NCBI GenBank assembly: GCA_029990175.1
Contig: JARKIP010000459.1
Location: 1-64,000 of the forward strand
Length of the DNA stretch: 64,000 nucleotides
DNA from: Petunia secreta
Taxonomy: Eukaryota; Streptophyta; Magnoliopsida; Solanales; Solanaceae
Direction: 5' to 3'
In this document: piece after piece, positions 43,151-54,729 of the stretch
How the letters are laid out: the number at the start of each line of letters is the position of its first letter
Numbering within the stretch: the first letter of the stretch is position 1
The notes under the pieces: generated by a model
Seen by the model: the letters and a program-made list of their open reading frames with translations, nothing else
The model's database searches: none
Told to the model about the DNA's origin: nothing
Made by a program: the position numbers and the translations under genes

Positions 43151-43683
43151 GCTTACTGCCTAAGACTGGAAACTTGCTCTTCGCGATCGCGTCCATCACT
43201 CACGCGATCGCGATGACCATTTCTTTTGCCTGCGCGATCGCGCCAAGACTCGCGCTATCGCGACCTTCTGCATTTTAGTGTTCCACGCGATCGCGTATAA
43301 CCCTGCGCGATCGCGAAGAACACTCGAGTAGCAGCGGACCAGAATGCTAGGAAACATTGTAATGAGGTGCTATAAATGCCCTCTTTCATCATTTATTGTT
43401 ATTACCTCACTTTGAACACAAAACACATTGAATGAGCATAGCTCTTGACATTGTAACTCTTTTGGCTTGAAATCAATTGGATGAATCCAAGTTGCTCTTC
43501 AATCCATCTTCGATCATTCTATTTGCTTGAGCCTCGTGTCTCTTGAGGATAGTTGCTTAGCGTAGGTGATTCTTACCAATCGCTCGGGGTGTAACGGAAC
43601 AAGTTCTTCGTTGCTACTCGACTTTAGTGTGAGTCTCGTCTCGTTTCTTATCTTTTATCGCTTTCGTATTTTCGATTGCATCA
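42934..43683 (+). repeat. 3' LTR of element 5
   Basis: This 750-bp copy looks identical to 36068-36817. Its first 217 bp are the 3' end of the polyprotein frame. The palindrome cluster is at about 43182-43315. Confidence 0.97.
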
Positions 43684-43688
43684 AATGT

Positions 43689-44018
43689 TGTCGAGGTTGA
43701 GGCTAAGAACAAAGCTCTTGAAGCTGAAGTGAAGGTTCTTCGAGCTAAGAGACCAGTATCTCCCTCTGTGCTCAAATCCAAGTTCAGGGCTAAGTTGGAT
43801 TTGCGGTCCACCCGAGCGAAGGTCGACATAAATTGGGCGATCATCCAAACCAAGTTAAAGACCCTTGAGCAGTGTAAAACGGGATCAATTTGGATGAGGA
43901 GATTTCCAAAGCTAAGGTTGACGTTGCTAAGGCTCGGGGGCTTTTAGACCAACTTCCTTCGAGCAGCGACAGCTCGTTTGAAGGTGATGCCTCGGGTAGT
44001 GATAGTGATCATGAGTAA
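43689..44018 (+). pseudogene. Antisense gene (aORF) of element 3, C-terminal part
   Basis: The coiled coil resumes directly after the element 5 duplication: V-V-E-V-E-A-K-N-K-A-L-E, with heptad-like Leu and Val. A frameshift near 43880 is needed to stay in register. It ends with the acidic tail G-D-A-S-G-S-D-S-D-H-E and TAA at about 44018, as in element 1, whose tail is also acidic. Confidence 0.65.
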
Positions 44019-44571
44019 ATGCTCGTTAGTTTTTGGTTTTGTGCCGTTGTGCTACTTTTCTGTAGTTATTTTGGCCTTCGGGCCATGTGAATGCATGACT
44101 GTTCTGAGTATCCACTATTTTTCTTATTTGTTTGCAAGACTTTGAACATGTTAGAGAGCTAGTTTCGGGCGACGTCTCGCCCTCGAAGCGGGGCTAAAAA
44201 GTTAAATCAATTCTTATTCCATTGATAAAAACTGAGTCAATTTAAACGAGGCCCAGTTATACTTGGGCATATTTTGTTTTATAAGAAACTGCTTCGGGCG
44301 AAGATCTCAAATTTTGGGCCCAAGTCCCCGAGTCTGAGTTATTTTTTCGAAGAGTACTTGAACTTTGAACTGCAAGCTCGAGGAGTCTGTGAGTTAGGCG
44401 AGTCAATCGCAGATTGATTTCGTTTATTTGAACTTTGAACTGCAAGCTCGGTGAGTCTGCAAGCTCGGTGAGTCAATCGCAGATTAATTTCGTTCCCTTG
44501 TCACCCCCCAGTGTTCGAGGGTGAAGGATGAGGACTCGAGCACTGTCGACCTCGGTAGCGCGCTTCGTGTG
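44019..44571. other. Spacer between antisense gene and integrase end in element 3
   Basis: No coding frame is visible. A 70-bp tandem duplication lies at 44358-44427 and 44428-44498, starting TTGAACTTTGAACTGCAAGC. No tRNA-like sequence is found at this place, unlike in element 1. Confidence 0.7.
44358..44498. repeat. 70-bp direct tandem repeat
   Basis: Two units, each with TTGAACTTTGAACTGCAAGC near the start and GAGTCAATCGCAGATT near the end, lie head to tail. The second unit has a further small internal repeat, GCAAGCTCGGTGAGTC. Confidence 0.8.
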
Positions 44572-45001
44572 GTTAGAAGTAATATTTCTTTAAATTGGAC
44601 ACATTCCAATTCAAAGGCTCTTTCTTCCCTTTAAGATCTGCTAGCTGATAGGATCCTTTTCCTACAATTGCTTTCACCCGGTTGGGCCCTTCCCAATTGG
44701 CGGCAAAATTTCCTTCATTTTCCTCTTTGGTTGTTTGATTCGAGGCTCTTAAGACGTAGTCTCCAACATTAAATTCTCGCAGCTTGGCCTTTTTGGTTAA
44801 GTAGGCCTCAATTCATTGTTTTTGGGCCGTCAATCGTACCAGTGCCATTTCTCTTCGTTACTCAAGCAAATCTAGATCTATCATCATTGCTTTTTGTTTT
44901 GACTTCTCGGAGGAGTTCGTATAGTGAAGGCTCGGCTCACCCACCTCGACAGGGATTAACGAATTGATCCCATAAACGAGAGAGAATGGCGTTTGTCCTA
45001 T
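44572..45001 (-). pseudogene. Integrase C-terminal part of element 3
   Basis: Minus-strand reading gives Q-T-P-F-S-L-V-Y-G-I-N-S-L-I-P-V-E-V-G-E-P-S near 44960. Near the end come N-W-E-G-P and G-K-G-S-Y-Q-L-A, finishing L-K-K-Y-Y-F, closely parallel to element 1. The rest of the integrase is at 51994-52900, cut off by element 6 at 45002-51988. Confidence 0.8.
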
Positions 45002-45006
45002 GCTGT

Positions 45007-46328
45007 TGTTGCTCCCAACGCACACGCAAGTATACGCGGTCGACAAGTAATAAAATGATAAGTAGAGTATCGTTCCCACGAGGACTATTCAGACTGACGC
45101 TTAACAAATAATTTCTAACAACTATTCAGGAGACGGTCCAGGGTCAGAGTAATTAAAATGATGGAAATTCAGTCAAACAATAGTGCAAACTTTGGTTGTA
45201 AACAATATTAAGGAGACGGTCCAGGGTCAGAGTTACGAACAATCCATTTGAGTTTTCCAATTGATTCCACTTCTTAAATCCCGGATTACTAACTAACAGA
45301 TTAAATATACCCTTGAATACCTTTCGATTCTTCACGGCCTATGCATGCTACTCCAATCCCTATATGTCTATGAGTTGAATCACGTGCACGCATTAAGGAA
45401 TTCTGTAATTAGTTAAGCTAGGCGAGCAAGTATATGTCTATCCTACTCACAAATTGGTTACCCGATGCCCGGGTTCACAATCTAGCCCTACTCTTCCTTA
45501 TTGCGTTCATAAATTTCCTCTTTTGAGTTCAATATAAAAACCATAGATAATGCATAATGATCGAGCTCTAATAATTAAGCAAGTGAAATCAAGAAAGAAT
45601 AAGTAACCCGTTATGTGATTCAAGTAATGGGAATCAATTTTCAAATATCAACTTTCATGAAATACTCTAACCCTAGAACGTAAGAATTAGCCACGCATAT
45701 TCATAATCACAACACAAAGATTTGATGAAATAATGAAATAATGATGTAATAAATTAATGGGAGGAAGAAAAATCCTTGTTCAAGATGTTATGAGCTCTCC
45801 AATTTGCTCCAAAGTCTAAACTCATTTCAAAAACTAAGTAAAAGAGCATTTATAGGGTTTACAAAAGCCTAGAAATAAGTTACGCCTAAGCCTAGAAGAA
45901 ATAGGACTCCAAAACCCGCTCCAGGGGCGCTGTAGCTGACGCCCCGTGCCTCCGAACGCGCTGACCCAAGCAGACCCCGTCGAAACTTGCACGCCATGGC
46001 CCCACGCCGCGCAACCAAACGCACCAGAAGCTGGGCGCGGTGCCTGGCGCGGCGCGCCACCTAGGACGCTAAGCCAATTTCTAGTTTTCTCCGTCCACAG
46101 CTTGCTTCGTTCCGTGCCTTCGTGTGCTCGATCCATTCCTCAATCCAAATTCTAACCATTTCTTTCTCGATCATGCTCTTTAAAGCTCCAATTGCACTGC
46201 ATAACGACCTACACACATACGACATAAAATCAGTGCAAAATCACATTCATTAACTAGAAAACGTGCGAATAAAGTAATCAAACGTGAGGAAATATTAAGG
46301 AAATATAGGCATAAAATGCCAAACATCA
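45007..46328 (-). repeat. 3' LTR of element 6
   Basis: This 1322-bp LTR has a patch near 45128-45150 in which about 42 bp of the normal sequence are replaced by a copy of AGACGGTCCAGGGTCAGAGT from about 80 bp further on (45210-45232). The other LTR has the normal sequence there. The U3 GC block is at about 45920-46070. Confidence 0.93.
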
Positions 46329-48381
46329 CCACCCCACACTTGAACCTTTGCTCGCCCTCGAGCAAGTCACAACTAACTTTCCAACCTAGGTAGAACAGGT
46401 CTGCCTATGACTATGGTTGATACCGATCATTGAACAAATGCATACACGACTACTATGGGTCCAACAAACATGCCAACAATTTATCAATCATCAAAAATAC
46501 GAGAACAACCACCCCAAGATTGCTCAAATGCACAAACTCAACTTATTGCAACCATGCTCCCACAAAGTCACACCTATCTACTCAACCAAGAAGCCACAAC
46601 TTCACCTATCTCATGCAAACCATGTGCCCTCACCAAAATGAAGCAAGAGAGTGTCCCCCAAGTATCACACACAACAATGAATATCAAGAATAGAACGGGG
46701 ACAATAGCATAGAAAGAATTCAGTCACTCTCATGAAAAGCTCACATGTCACACATGATGTACCATAGGCTTGCCCGTAGTGTAGGACTCCACTAATGTAA
46801 GCTCACTCCAATCGGGATCAACTAGGACTTTAAAAGGTTGTAATGTAGGCTAAGGGGCTGGTAGGATACATATGGGTAATAATGACTACCTCCCTAAGCA
46901 CTTTAATACATCACAATACAAATTAAGCACAAGTCTCATCAAAGCCACCCAATCAACAACTTTCACACACACCTTCTCAACAAGTAGCAATTTTTTTCTT
47001 TTAAGCACACACTAGCAAGGATGGATATTCTTTTCTCTTTATTTCTTTTTTTCAATTTTTCAATTTTTTCCTTCAATTTTTTTTTTCAATTCACTTCTTT
47101 CCAAACCTTGCCAATGCTCATGATCAACTACTACACAATTCATTACATAATCCCCTCATTGGTTCCACTCAAAAACCCCCCAATACTTCAACCACCAACT
47201 CCACAATAATATAAAATTATCAATGAAAGTGCTTAAGGAGTAAAGGGTCAAAAGAAAGCAATTTAGAACAAGTGGGTAGGCTTGCGGTATGGGTGCCAAC
47301 AAACAGGTCAATATGGATCACAACAATCAAGGGTGCATATAAGGGTAGGCAAATTAAGGTAAAAGGCTTATTCAAGAAGGCCTGTATCATCTCCCGACTA
47401 AAGCAAACCTAGGATTTCGCTTTGCACACACACGGGGCAAGTTCTAGACACCAATATGCAAACATGGAGTAAAATAAGAATATGCCTCACAACACACATT
47501 GCACACAATCCACACAAAATGGTTCCATCACAACTCTCAATCAAGCAAATAGGGTGCAACTTGTGGAAAATTAAGCACTAATGCACAAAGGTTCACAACA
47601 CAGTCAAGTGAGTGGACTCAAGCATCTCAAGGGGGTCATTCCATTTCTTCTAGGCATGCGTCACAACTAAAAAACCAAAAGACACCACCTATTTGCAACA
47701 AGTTCAAATCCACCGGTATCAAACAAATCAAAGACACCTAGCATTCTACCTATTTCTTTCGTCTAGGGCCACCTATAACTAACTATTCTAATCCTAATAA
47801 AAATAAAAACTACCCGGTTCAAAGGCCTCCCCGTGGAAAAGAACCGAGTCCATAAGAAAAACCACGGGGTGGATGACATGTACCGCTCACAAAGACTAAA
47901 AAGAAAATCTTTTTGCAATTTTTTATTAGTTTTCTAATTTTTTTTTTCATATATTAAAGCAAGAAACAAATAAAAATAACGTCAAGTGACAAAAGAAAAT
48001 CCTAAAGGTACATGCATCCCTAACCTCAAAAATAAAGGAGAGTTCCCCACCCCACACTTACAACTAAGCAATGTCCTCAGTGCGACAAAAAATAAAGTAC
48101 AAGGGGTAAAAGAACTTTCCTGAAGGCTCTAGTCCTTGGTGCTAGCATCCTCCAAGCTTCAGTATAGTATGAGGTACTCAGACATCCCTCATCAGGTCAA
48201 CTATAATAGGCAGGGGTGCGGACACCCCACACTTAAACTCGACATTACATGAACCTGCAATCCAAGGGATAAACAAAAACTATGTGACACTATAGATAAA
48301 ATAATACAAGTACAAACTAGGGTTGCCTCCCGAGAAACGCCTTAGTTAACGTCGTGGCACGACGACACTTTCAGCTCACTT
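46329..48381 (-). other. 3' non-coding region of element 6
   Basis: It aligns with 9661-11390 of element 2, including the sense-strand purine-rich tract (about 47020-47100) and the polypurine tract at the LTR edge. At about 48240-48370 it continues with the post-pol segment of element 2, including the hairpin at 48350-48364. So the extra ORF and pol have been removed cleanly between these blocks. Confidence 0.8.
48350..48364 (-). other. Perfect hairpin kept in element 6
   Basis: CGTCGTG-G-CACGACG is identical to 13900-13914 in element 2. It lies directly downstream of the gag-protease stop, in place of the post-pol position. Confidence 0.8.
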
Positions 48382-50508
48382 CTAGCATTTATGTCTCCTC
48401 TTCTTACGACGAACCTTTGCTTTCTTCCTTTCTTTGAGAGAACCCATCTTCAACTTCACATGTGATGTGTCACTGCTATTTTGTTCCACACTCTGCTCAC
48501 ACCCGTCATTTAGTTTACTTCCATGTTCTTGTTTGACACATTTGATCACAGAGCACTCTTCAACTTTAGTTATGTGCTCCTTCTCATTATAAACCTTGAA
48601 GATAACCTTTTCTCCATGCGCTCTAACAGTCATCTCTCCCAGCTCCATGTCAATAATTGCCTTCAAGGTGACTAAGAATGGTCTCCCCAAAATGATTGGA
48701 GCTTCGCGGTCCTCTTCATAATCTAGGACTACAAAATCAGCAGAGAATGTCAACTTACCAACTTTAAGCAACACATCCTCCAACTTAGCATCAGGGTGAG
48801 TGAGTGATCCATCCGCCATCTTAAGAATAACTGAAGAGGGCTTGATTGCTCCTAGCCCTAACCTTTTGCAAACAGATAGAGGCATGAGATTTATGCTCGC
48901 ACCCAGATCACACAATGCACCGATGATATCATGCCCTCCAATGGTGCAAGGAATAGTAAACCTCCCAGGATCTTGAAGTTTTGGAGGTAACTTACTCAAG
49001 ATTGTGTTGCACTCCTCAACTAACTCAACTGTATCTATCTCATGAGGCTTTTTCTTCTTGACTAAAATATCTTTTAAGAACTTCAGAAAGGATGGCATCA
49101 ATTCAAACACATCAGTCAAAGGAATGTTAACTTGAAGCTCTTTCAACATACTCACAAATTTTTGATACTGGGCCAAATCCTTCGATAGTATAAGTCTCTG
49201 CGGGAATGGTGGGGGCGGCAGAGGTGCCTCCTTTCTCTCTTCTTTCTTCCTTACCTTCTCCACTTTTTCAAATTTTTCTATTTCAGCTCTCTCCTCGGAC
49301 TTGGCCATCAGCTCTCCACCTTCAATTAAAGTCACTGCAAGACATTGCTCAGGCCCCTTTTTAAAAGTACTCATTTCTCCCACCAACTGCCCCAACTGGT
49401 GCTCCAGGTTCTTTTGAGCATTACCAAAATCTTGTATGGCCTGTGCATGGGCTGCAGTGTCAGCTATCATTCTCTGCTGGCCCGCCATTATCTGCTTTAG
49501 CATATCTTCAACTGAATTGCTAACCTTCTGTGGTGAAGCTGGAAGTGGGTGGCAATTATTTGGGGCTCTCGTATTGCCTTGATAATAAGCATTACCAAAC
49601 TGATTTTGACCCTGCAGCATGTTTTGATTACCCATGTAATAAACTGACTCTGGATAAGAGGAGCAAACCTCTGTAGCATGATCTTGACCACAAACCTCAC
49701 AAAAACTCTGGAGTTGTTGCACTGTAGCCACTGGTTGCTGAGTCTTTGGCAGAGCTAGCTTGCTAATTTGATTGGAAATAGCATCCATCCTCGCCCTCAG
49801 CTCCGAAACTGCATCTTACTGAAGTACCCCAGCAGATTTCTGCTTAGTAGCTCTACCATCTCCCTGCCAGTCAAGATTGCTCTGCGAAAACTTGTCTAGT
49901 AATTCATAGATCTGGTCAAAGTTTAAGGCCAATACTTGGCCTCCAGCAGCACCATCTACCACGATCTTAGTATGCGCAGTCAACCCCTCAACAAAAGTAT
50001 GTGCAAGTACCTCATTGGATTGGTTGTGGTGTGGACAATCTCTCAATAAAGCTTTAAACCGCTTCCAGGCTGAATACAAAGACTCTCCTTCTACTTGTCT
50101 GAAGGACATCATTTCCCTCCTCAGCCAGGCTGTCTTGGCAGATGGATAAAAGTTAGCTAAGAACTTCTTAGCCAAATCATCCCAAGTAGCGATAGACCCA
50201 GACTTTTCAGCCTTTAACCACCTCTTTGCTGGCCCAATCAGTGAAAACGGAAACAATGTCAAGCGAACATAATCAATAGGAACTTCTGTCGGTGTATAAG
50301 TATCACTGATCTCCAAGAAATTCTGGATATGTTTTTGTGGATCCTCGCTAAGTAATCTAGCAAATTGTCCAGTCACATGTATACGTTGTATCATGCCGGA
50401 CTTAATCTCAAAGTTTCCAGTAATTTCAGGCTTGACTATGTTCGAGGCTACTCCCTCCAGGCTGGGGAGAGCAACATCTCGCACAGCTAAAGCTCGTTCT
50501 GCTGCCAT
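48382..50508 (-). pseudogene. gag-protease of element 6 (one in-frame stop)
   Basis: The frame starts at ATG 50508 (M-A-A-E-R-A), is closed once by TAA near 49816, then runs open to 48382. The Athila gag core, the C-E-V-C-x4-H-A-T-x-V-C zinc-knuckle-like motif near 49690 and a protease with D-L-G-A-S near 48905 and I-I-L-G-R-P-F near 48700 are all present. The C-terminus is a short very basic tail (K-x-R-R-K-K-R-R-H-K-C) not found in element 2, probably gained at the deletion point. It is about 45 residues shorter at the N-terminus than element 2. Confidence 0.85.
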
Positions 50509-50626
50509 TCCTGTAGGTAAAGATTAAGCAGGACCTAATACCTAAAACAACACAAAACTCAAAACAAAAATTAAACATGAACAGATAATAATAAATCATC
50601 TGAAAAGAAAACAATCAATTGTTTAG

Positions 50627-50644
50627 TCCCCGGCAACGGCGCCA
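50627..50644 (-). other. Primer-binding site of element 6 (tRNA-Asp type)
   Basis: Minus-strand TGGCGCCGTTGCCGGGGA, an 18-base fit to the tRNA-Asp end, as in element 2. Confidence 0.85.
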
Positions 50645-50650
50645 AAAAGT

Positions 50651-51988
50651 TGTTGCTCCCAACGCACACGCAAGTATACGCGGTCGACAAATAATAAAAT
50701 GATGAGTAGAGTATCATTCCCACGAAGACTATTCAGACTGACGCTTAACAAATAATTTCTAACAACTATTCAGGGATCTTTTCCAATAGTGAGAGTTTTA
50801 GTAACTAACGAACATTAATTAAAATGATGGAAATTCAGTCAAACAATAGTGCAAACTTTGGTTGTAAACAATATTAAGGAGACAGTCCAGAGTCAGAGTT
50901 ACGAACAATCTAGTTGAGTTTTCCAATTGATTCCACTTCTTAAATCCTGGATTACTAACTAACAGATTAAATGTACCCGTGAAAATCTTTCGATTCTTCA
51001 TGGTCTATGCAGGCTACTCCAATCCCTATATGTGTATGGTTTGAATCACGTGCACGCATTAACGAATTCTGTAATTAGTTAAGCTAGGCGAGCAAGTATA
51101 TGTCTAATCTACTCACAAATTGGTTCCCCGATGCCCGGGTTCACAATCTAGCCCTACCCTCTCTTATTGCGTTCATAAATTCCCTCTTTCGAGTTCAATC
51201 TAAAAACCATAGATAATGCATAATTATCGAGCTCTAATAATTAAGCAAGTGAAATCAAGAACGAATAAGTAACCCGTTATGTGATTAGGGTAATGGGAGT
51301 CAATATTCAAACATCAACTTTCATGAAATACTCTAACCATAGAACGTAAGAATTAGCCACGCATATTCATAATCACAACACAAGGATTTGATGAAATAAT
51401 GAAATAATTATGTAATAAATTAATGGGAGGAAGAAAAACCCTTGTTCAAGATGTTATGAGCTCTCCAATTTGCTCGAAAGTCTGAACTCACTTCAAAAAC
51501 TAAGTAAAAGAATATTTATAGGGTTTACAAAAGCCTAGAAATAAGTTACGCCTAAGCCTAGACGAAATAGGACTCCAAAACCCGCTCCAGGGGCGCTGTA
51601 GCTGGGCGCCTCCGAATGCGCTCACCCAAGCAGACCCCGTCGAAACTCGCACGCCATGGCCCCGCGTCGCTCAACCAAACGTTCCAGAAGCTGGGCGCGG
51701 TGCCTGGCGCGGCGCGCCACCTAGGGCGCCGAGCCAATTTCCAGTTTTCTCCATCCGCAGCTTGCTTCGTTCCGTGCCTTCGTGTGGTCGATCCATTCCT
51801 CAATCCAAATTCCAACCATTTCTTGCTCGATCATGCTCTTTAAAGCTCTAATTGCACTGCATAACGACCTGCACACATCCGACATAAAATCAGTGCAAAA
51901 TCACATTCATTAACTAGAAAACGTGCGAATAAAGTACTCAAACGTGAGGAAATATTAAGGAAATATAGGCATAAAATTCCAAACATCA
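50651..51988 (-). repeat. 5' LTR of element 6
   Basis: This is the 1338-bp partner of 45007-46328, with modest divergence from it. Its U3 GC-rich block is at about 51580-51740. Confidence 0.93.
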
Positions 51989-51993
51989 GCTGT

Positions 51994-52900
51994 TCTTCTC
52001 TGTTGTCCTCATTGCCCATAGCACTTTTGGCAACTCGTCAGGCCACGAACCCTTGGCTTCATCCATCCTCTTTTTAAGGTTATCAACAATTATCCTGTTT
52101 GATGATTCAGCCTTTCCATTGGCACTTGGATGGTAGGGTGTCGAGGTTATCCTTTTGATTTCCCAGTTTTTGAAAAAAGCCGTGACTTCCGAACCAACGA
52201 ACTGTGTACTGTTGACAAGTAATTTCCTTTGGGACTCCGAACCCGTATATGATATTCTTCCATATGAAATCGATGACTTTTTTCTGTCTTACCCTGGCAA
52301 AGGCTCTTGCCCCGATCCATTTGGAGATACAGCCAGTGAGCACGAGTATATACTTGACACTGCCCTTTGCTTTGGGAAAGGGTCCTACGATGTCCATTCT
52401 TCACTTCATGAAGGACCATGGTGAAACTACCGAGTGCAAGGACTCGACTTGTTGGTGAATCATGGAAGCATGCCTTTGACATTTATCGCACTTTCCAACA
52501 AACACTCTGGCATGCTCACTCATCTCGGGCCAATAGTAGCCGGCTCAGAGCAGTTTGCGAACGAGGGCTTTGGCTCCTGAGTGGTTTCCACATGTTCCCT
52601 CATGAACTTCTCTTATTACGTATTCATATTCTCCGGAGCCTAGACATTTGGCTATCGGGCCGCAATAAAGCTTTTTATATAGCTGCCCATACGCTATTGT
52701 GTACGGGACAATCTTTTTCCTGAATTTTGCCGCCTCTTTCTTGTTTGGTGGTAGAGTCCTCGACTCTAGATAAGAGATTAATTTTGTTCACCAGTCCCAA
52801 TGTCGATTCACCACGTTTACTTCCAGCTTCATTTTTCCTGTGGCAGACGTGAGAACCTTCACCGTGGCATCAGTCCCCGAGTCGTCTGCTGACACTACCG
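51994..52900 (-). pseudogene. Integrase N-terminal and core part of element 3
   Basis: The zinc-binding region is readable in pieces near 52440-52580. The core M-D-I-V-G-P-F starts at 52397 and continues to F-G-V-P-K-E-I near 52210. The second catalytic D region is degraded near 52200. The block before the insertion (51994-52110) corresponds to the stretch around the catalytic E. Several frameshifts are present. Confidence 0.75.
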
Positions 52901-53081
52901 AGGTCTAATGAGCTAGAGCATCGGCCTCGGCGTTCTCCTCTCGGGGGACCTGTATGACTTTCCATTCTTGAAAGGCCTCGAGCGCTTGCTGCATTCTTGC
53001 CACGAGTTGCTTCACTCTAGGCTCTCGAACCGTATAACCACCGAGAACTTGGTTCACCACTAGCTATGAGTCACATCCCAA

Positions 53082-53400
53082 CTATACATTTTCAACTCCC
53101 ATCTCTTTGGCTAACTTTAGTCCTGCTATGGAGGCTTCGTATTCGGCTTCATTGTTGGTTAGCTTATCGGATTTCATCGAATGTGTCAACTTCTCCCCCG
53201 AGGGGGCCTCGAGCATTATTTCGAGCCCCGAGCCGTTTGAGTTGGTTGCTCCATCTTTGTAAAGCTTCCACACTCTAGGGGTAGGGCCTTTCGAAGTTAG
53301 GCTCTCTTTTTCGCCTCGGGAAGTAGTTTAACACTGAAATCTTCCATGAAATCAGCCAGCACTTGAGACTTGATAGTTGTGCGGGGTTGATATACGATGT
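53082..53400 (-). pseudogene. Second RNase H domain of element 3
   Basis: Y-K-D-G-A-T-N-S-N-G-S-G-L near 53255 and N-N-E-A-E-Y near 53150 match the archaeal-type RNase H of element 1. The first motif has K-D-G where element 1 has T-D-G. The C-terminal half is out of frame below 53082. Confidence 0.75.
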
Positions 53401-53557
53401 CATACTCACTCAGCTCGACTGCCCACCGAGACAACCTCCCCGACAACTATGGCTTATGCAATATACTTCTTAAAGGGAAAGTTGTCACTACCGCTATTGG
53501 ATGGAATTGGAAGTAGGGGCGTAATTTCCTAGAAGCAATGACTAACGCAAGATCTAA

Positions 53558-54719
53558 TTATTTTAAATGCGGGTACCTTGTTTCAGCATCGAGGAGGGCC
53601 TTACTGACATAATATATTGGTTGCTGCTTCCCTTCTTCTTCTCGAACTAAAACAGGACTTACTGATACCTCGTAGACAGCTAGGTAGACTAACAGAGTCT
53701 CGCCATCTTTTGGTTTGGCCATCAACGGGGAGTTGGCTAAACAATATTTCAGTTCTTTCAAGGCCTCCCTGCATTCGGGCGTCCATTTGAAGGAAGTATT
53801 CTTCTTCAAGATAGAAAAGAACTTGTGGCACCGCTCTGATGACCTCGAAATGAATCAAGTCAAAGCGGCTAATCGGCCAGTTAAACATTGTACCTCCTTT
53901 CGACTCGATAATTCTTTGGGGTTAAGCTTAATGCAAAAGCGCATTTTTTGAGGTTAAGCTTAATGCAATATTGTCTCAAAATCGCGAAGGCATCCTTTAG
54001 TTTTTTCAGATGATCTTCCAGCAGGCAGATTTTACCAACATATCGTCGATATAAGCTTCCATCATTTTGCCAATGTAATCTGTTAACATCTGACACACCA
54101 ACCTCTGGTAAGTTGCCCCGGCGTTCTTGAGGCCGAATGGCATCACCTTGTAGCAATAAGTTTCCTCATCTATAGTGAAAGAAGTTTTTTCTTCATCGCT
54201 TAGCTCCATTAGGATCTGATTGTACCCCGAATACGCATCTAGAAAGGTTAAAAATTTGTGTCCAGTCATGGAGTCTATTAACCTGTCTATTTATGGTAAA
54301 GGGTAGGAAACTTTAGGGCAAGCTTTGTTTAGGTTGGTGCAGTCAACACACATTCTCCACTTGCCGTTTTTCTTTGCCACCACTACTACATTAGCAAGCC
54401 AATCTGGGTACTTGACTTCTCTTATGAACCCGTTGTCAAGTAACCTCTTGGTCTCGTCTTGGATCGCTTTCTTCTTTTCTCCAGTGTGGGGCCTTTTCTT
54501 CTGTTTCACCAGATGATGGTTCGGGTCTACGTTCAGCTTGTACGTCATGATCTCGGGATCGATCCCTACCATGTCTGCATGGGACCATGCGAAGTAATCG
54601 TCGTTGGCTTTCAATAATTTGATGAGTGCTTCCTTTAACTCGGCGTCCAGCTCTGAGCCGACGAATATTTTCCTTTTTGGGAATTCTTCTGATAATGCAT
54701 GTGATTCCAGCTCTTTCAT
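53558..54719 (-). pseudogene. Reverse transcriptase and RNase H of element 3 (broken)
   Basis: On the minus strand the RT N-terminus (W-S-H-A-D-M, K-W-R-M-C-V-D) is open from 54719 to 54291. The next block with F-L-D-A-Y-S-G-Y-N-Q and the Y-I-D-D box follows at 54269-54006 in an adjoining frame. RNase H (P-I-Y-Y-V-S-K-A-L, E-T-R-Y-P) lies at 53809-53558. At least three frame breaks separate these parts. Confidence 0.85.
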
Positions 54720-54729
54720 CGTTGAGTCC

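Larger units (their letters stand above)
36068..43683 (+). mobile_element. Element 5: intact CRM-like Ty3/gypsy element, very recent
   Basis: It is flanked by AATGT at 36063-36067 and 43684-43688. The two 750-bp LTRs look identical on reading. It has the exact tRNA-iMet primer site, one uninterrupted gag-pol frame and a polypurine tract. The RT and RNase H sequence (R-S-F-H-G-L-A-S-F-Y-R-R-F) and a coding frame that runs into the 3' LTR fit the CRM branch of chromoviruses, which is often centromeric. It is the youngest insertion in the window and may be autonomous. Confidence 0.95.
45007..51988 (-). mobile_element. Element 6: Athila-derived gag-only non-autonomous element
   Basis: It is flanked by GCTGT at 45002-45006 and 51989-51993. 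The LTRs (45007-46328 and 50651-51988) belong to the same family as element 2. Between them lie only gag-protease and the Athila 3' non-coding region; RT, RNase H, integrase and the extra ORF are all absent. It is about 7.0 kb. This is the TR-GAG type of layout, needing enzymes from an Athila helper. It is inserted in the integrase of element 3. Confidence 0.93.
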
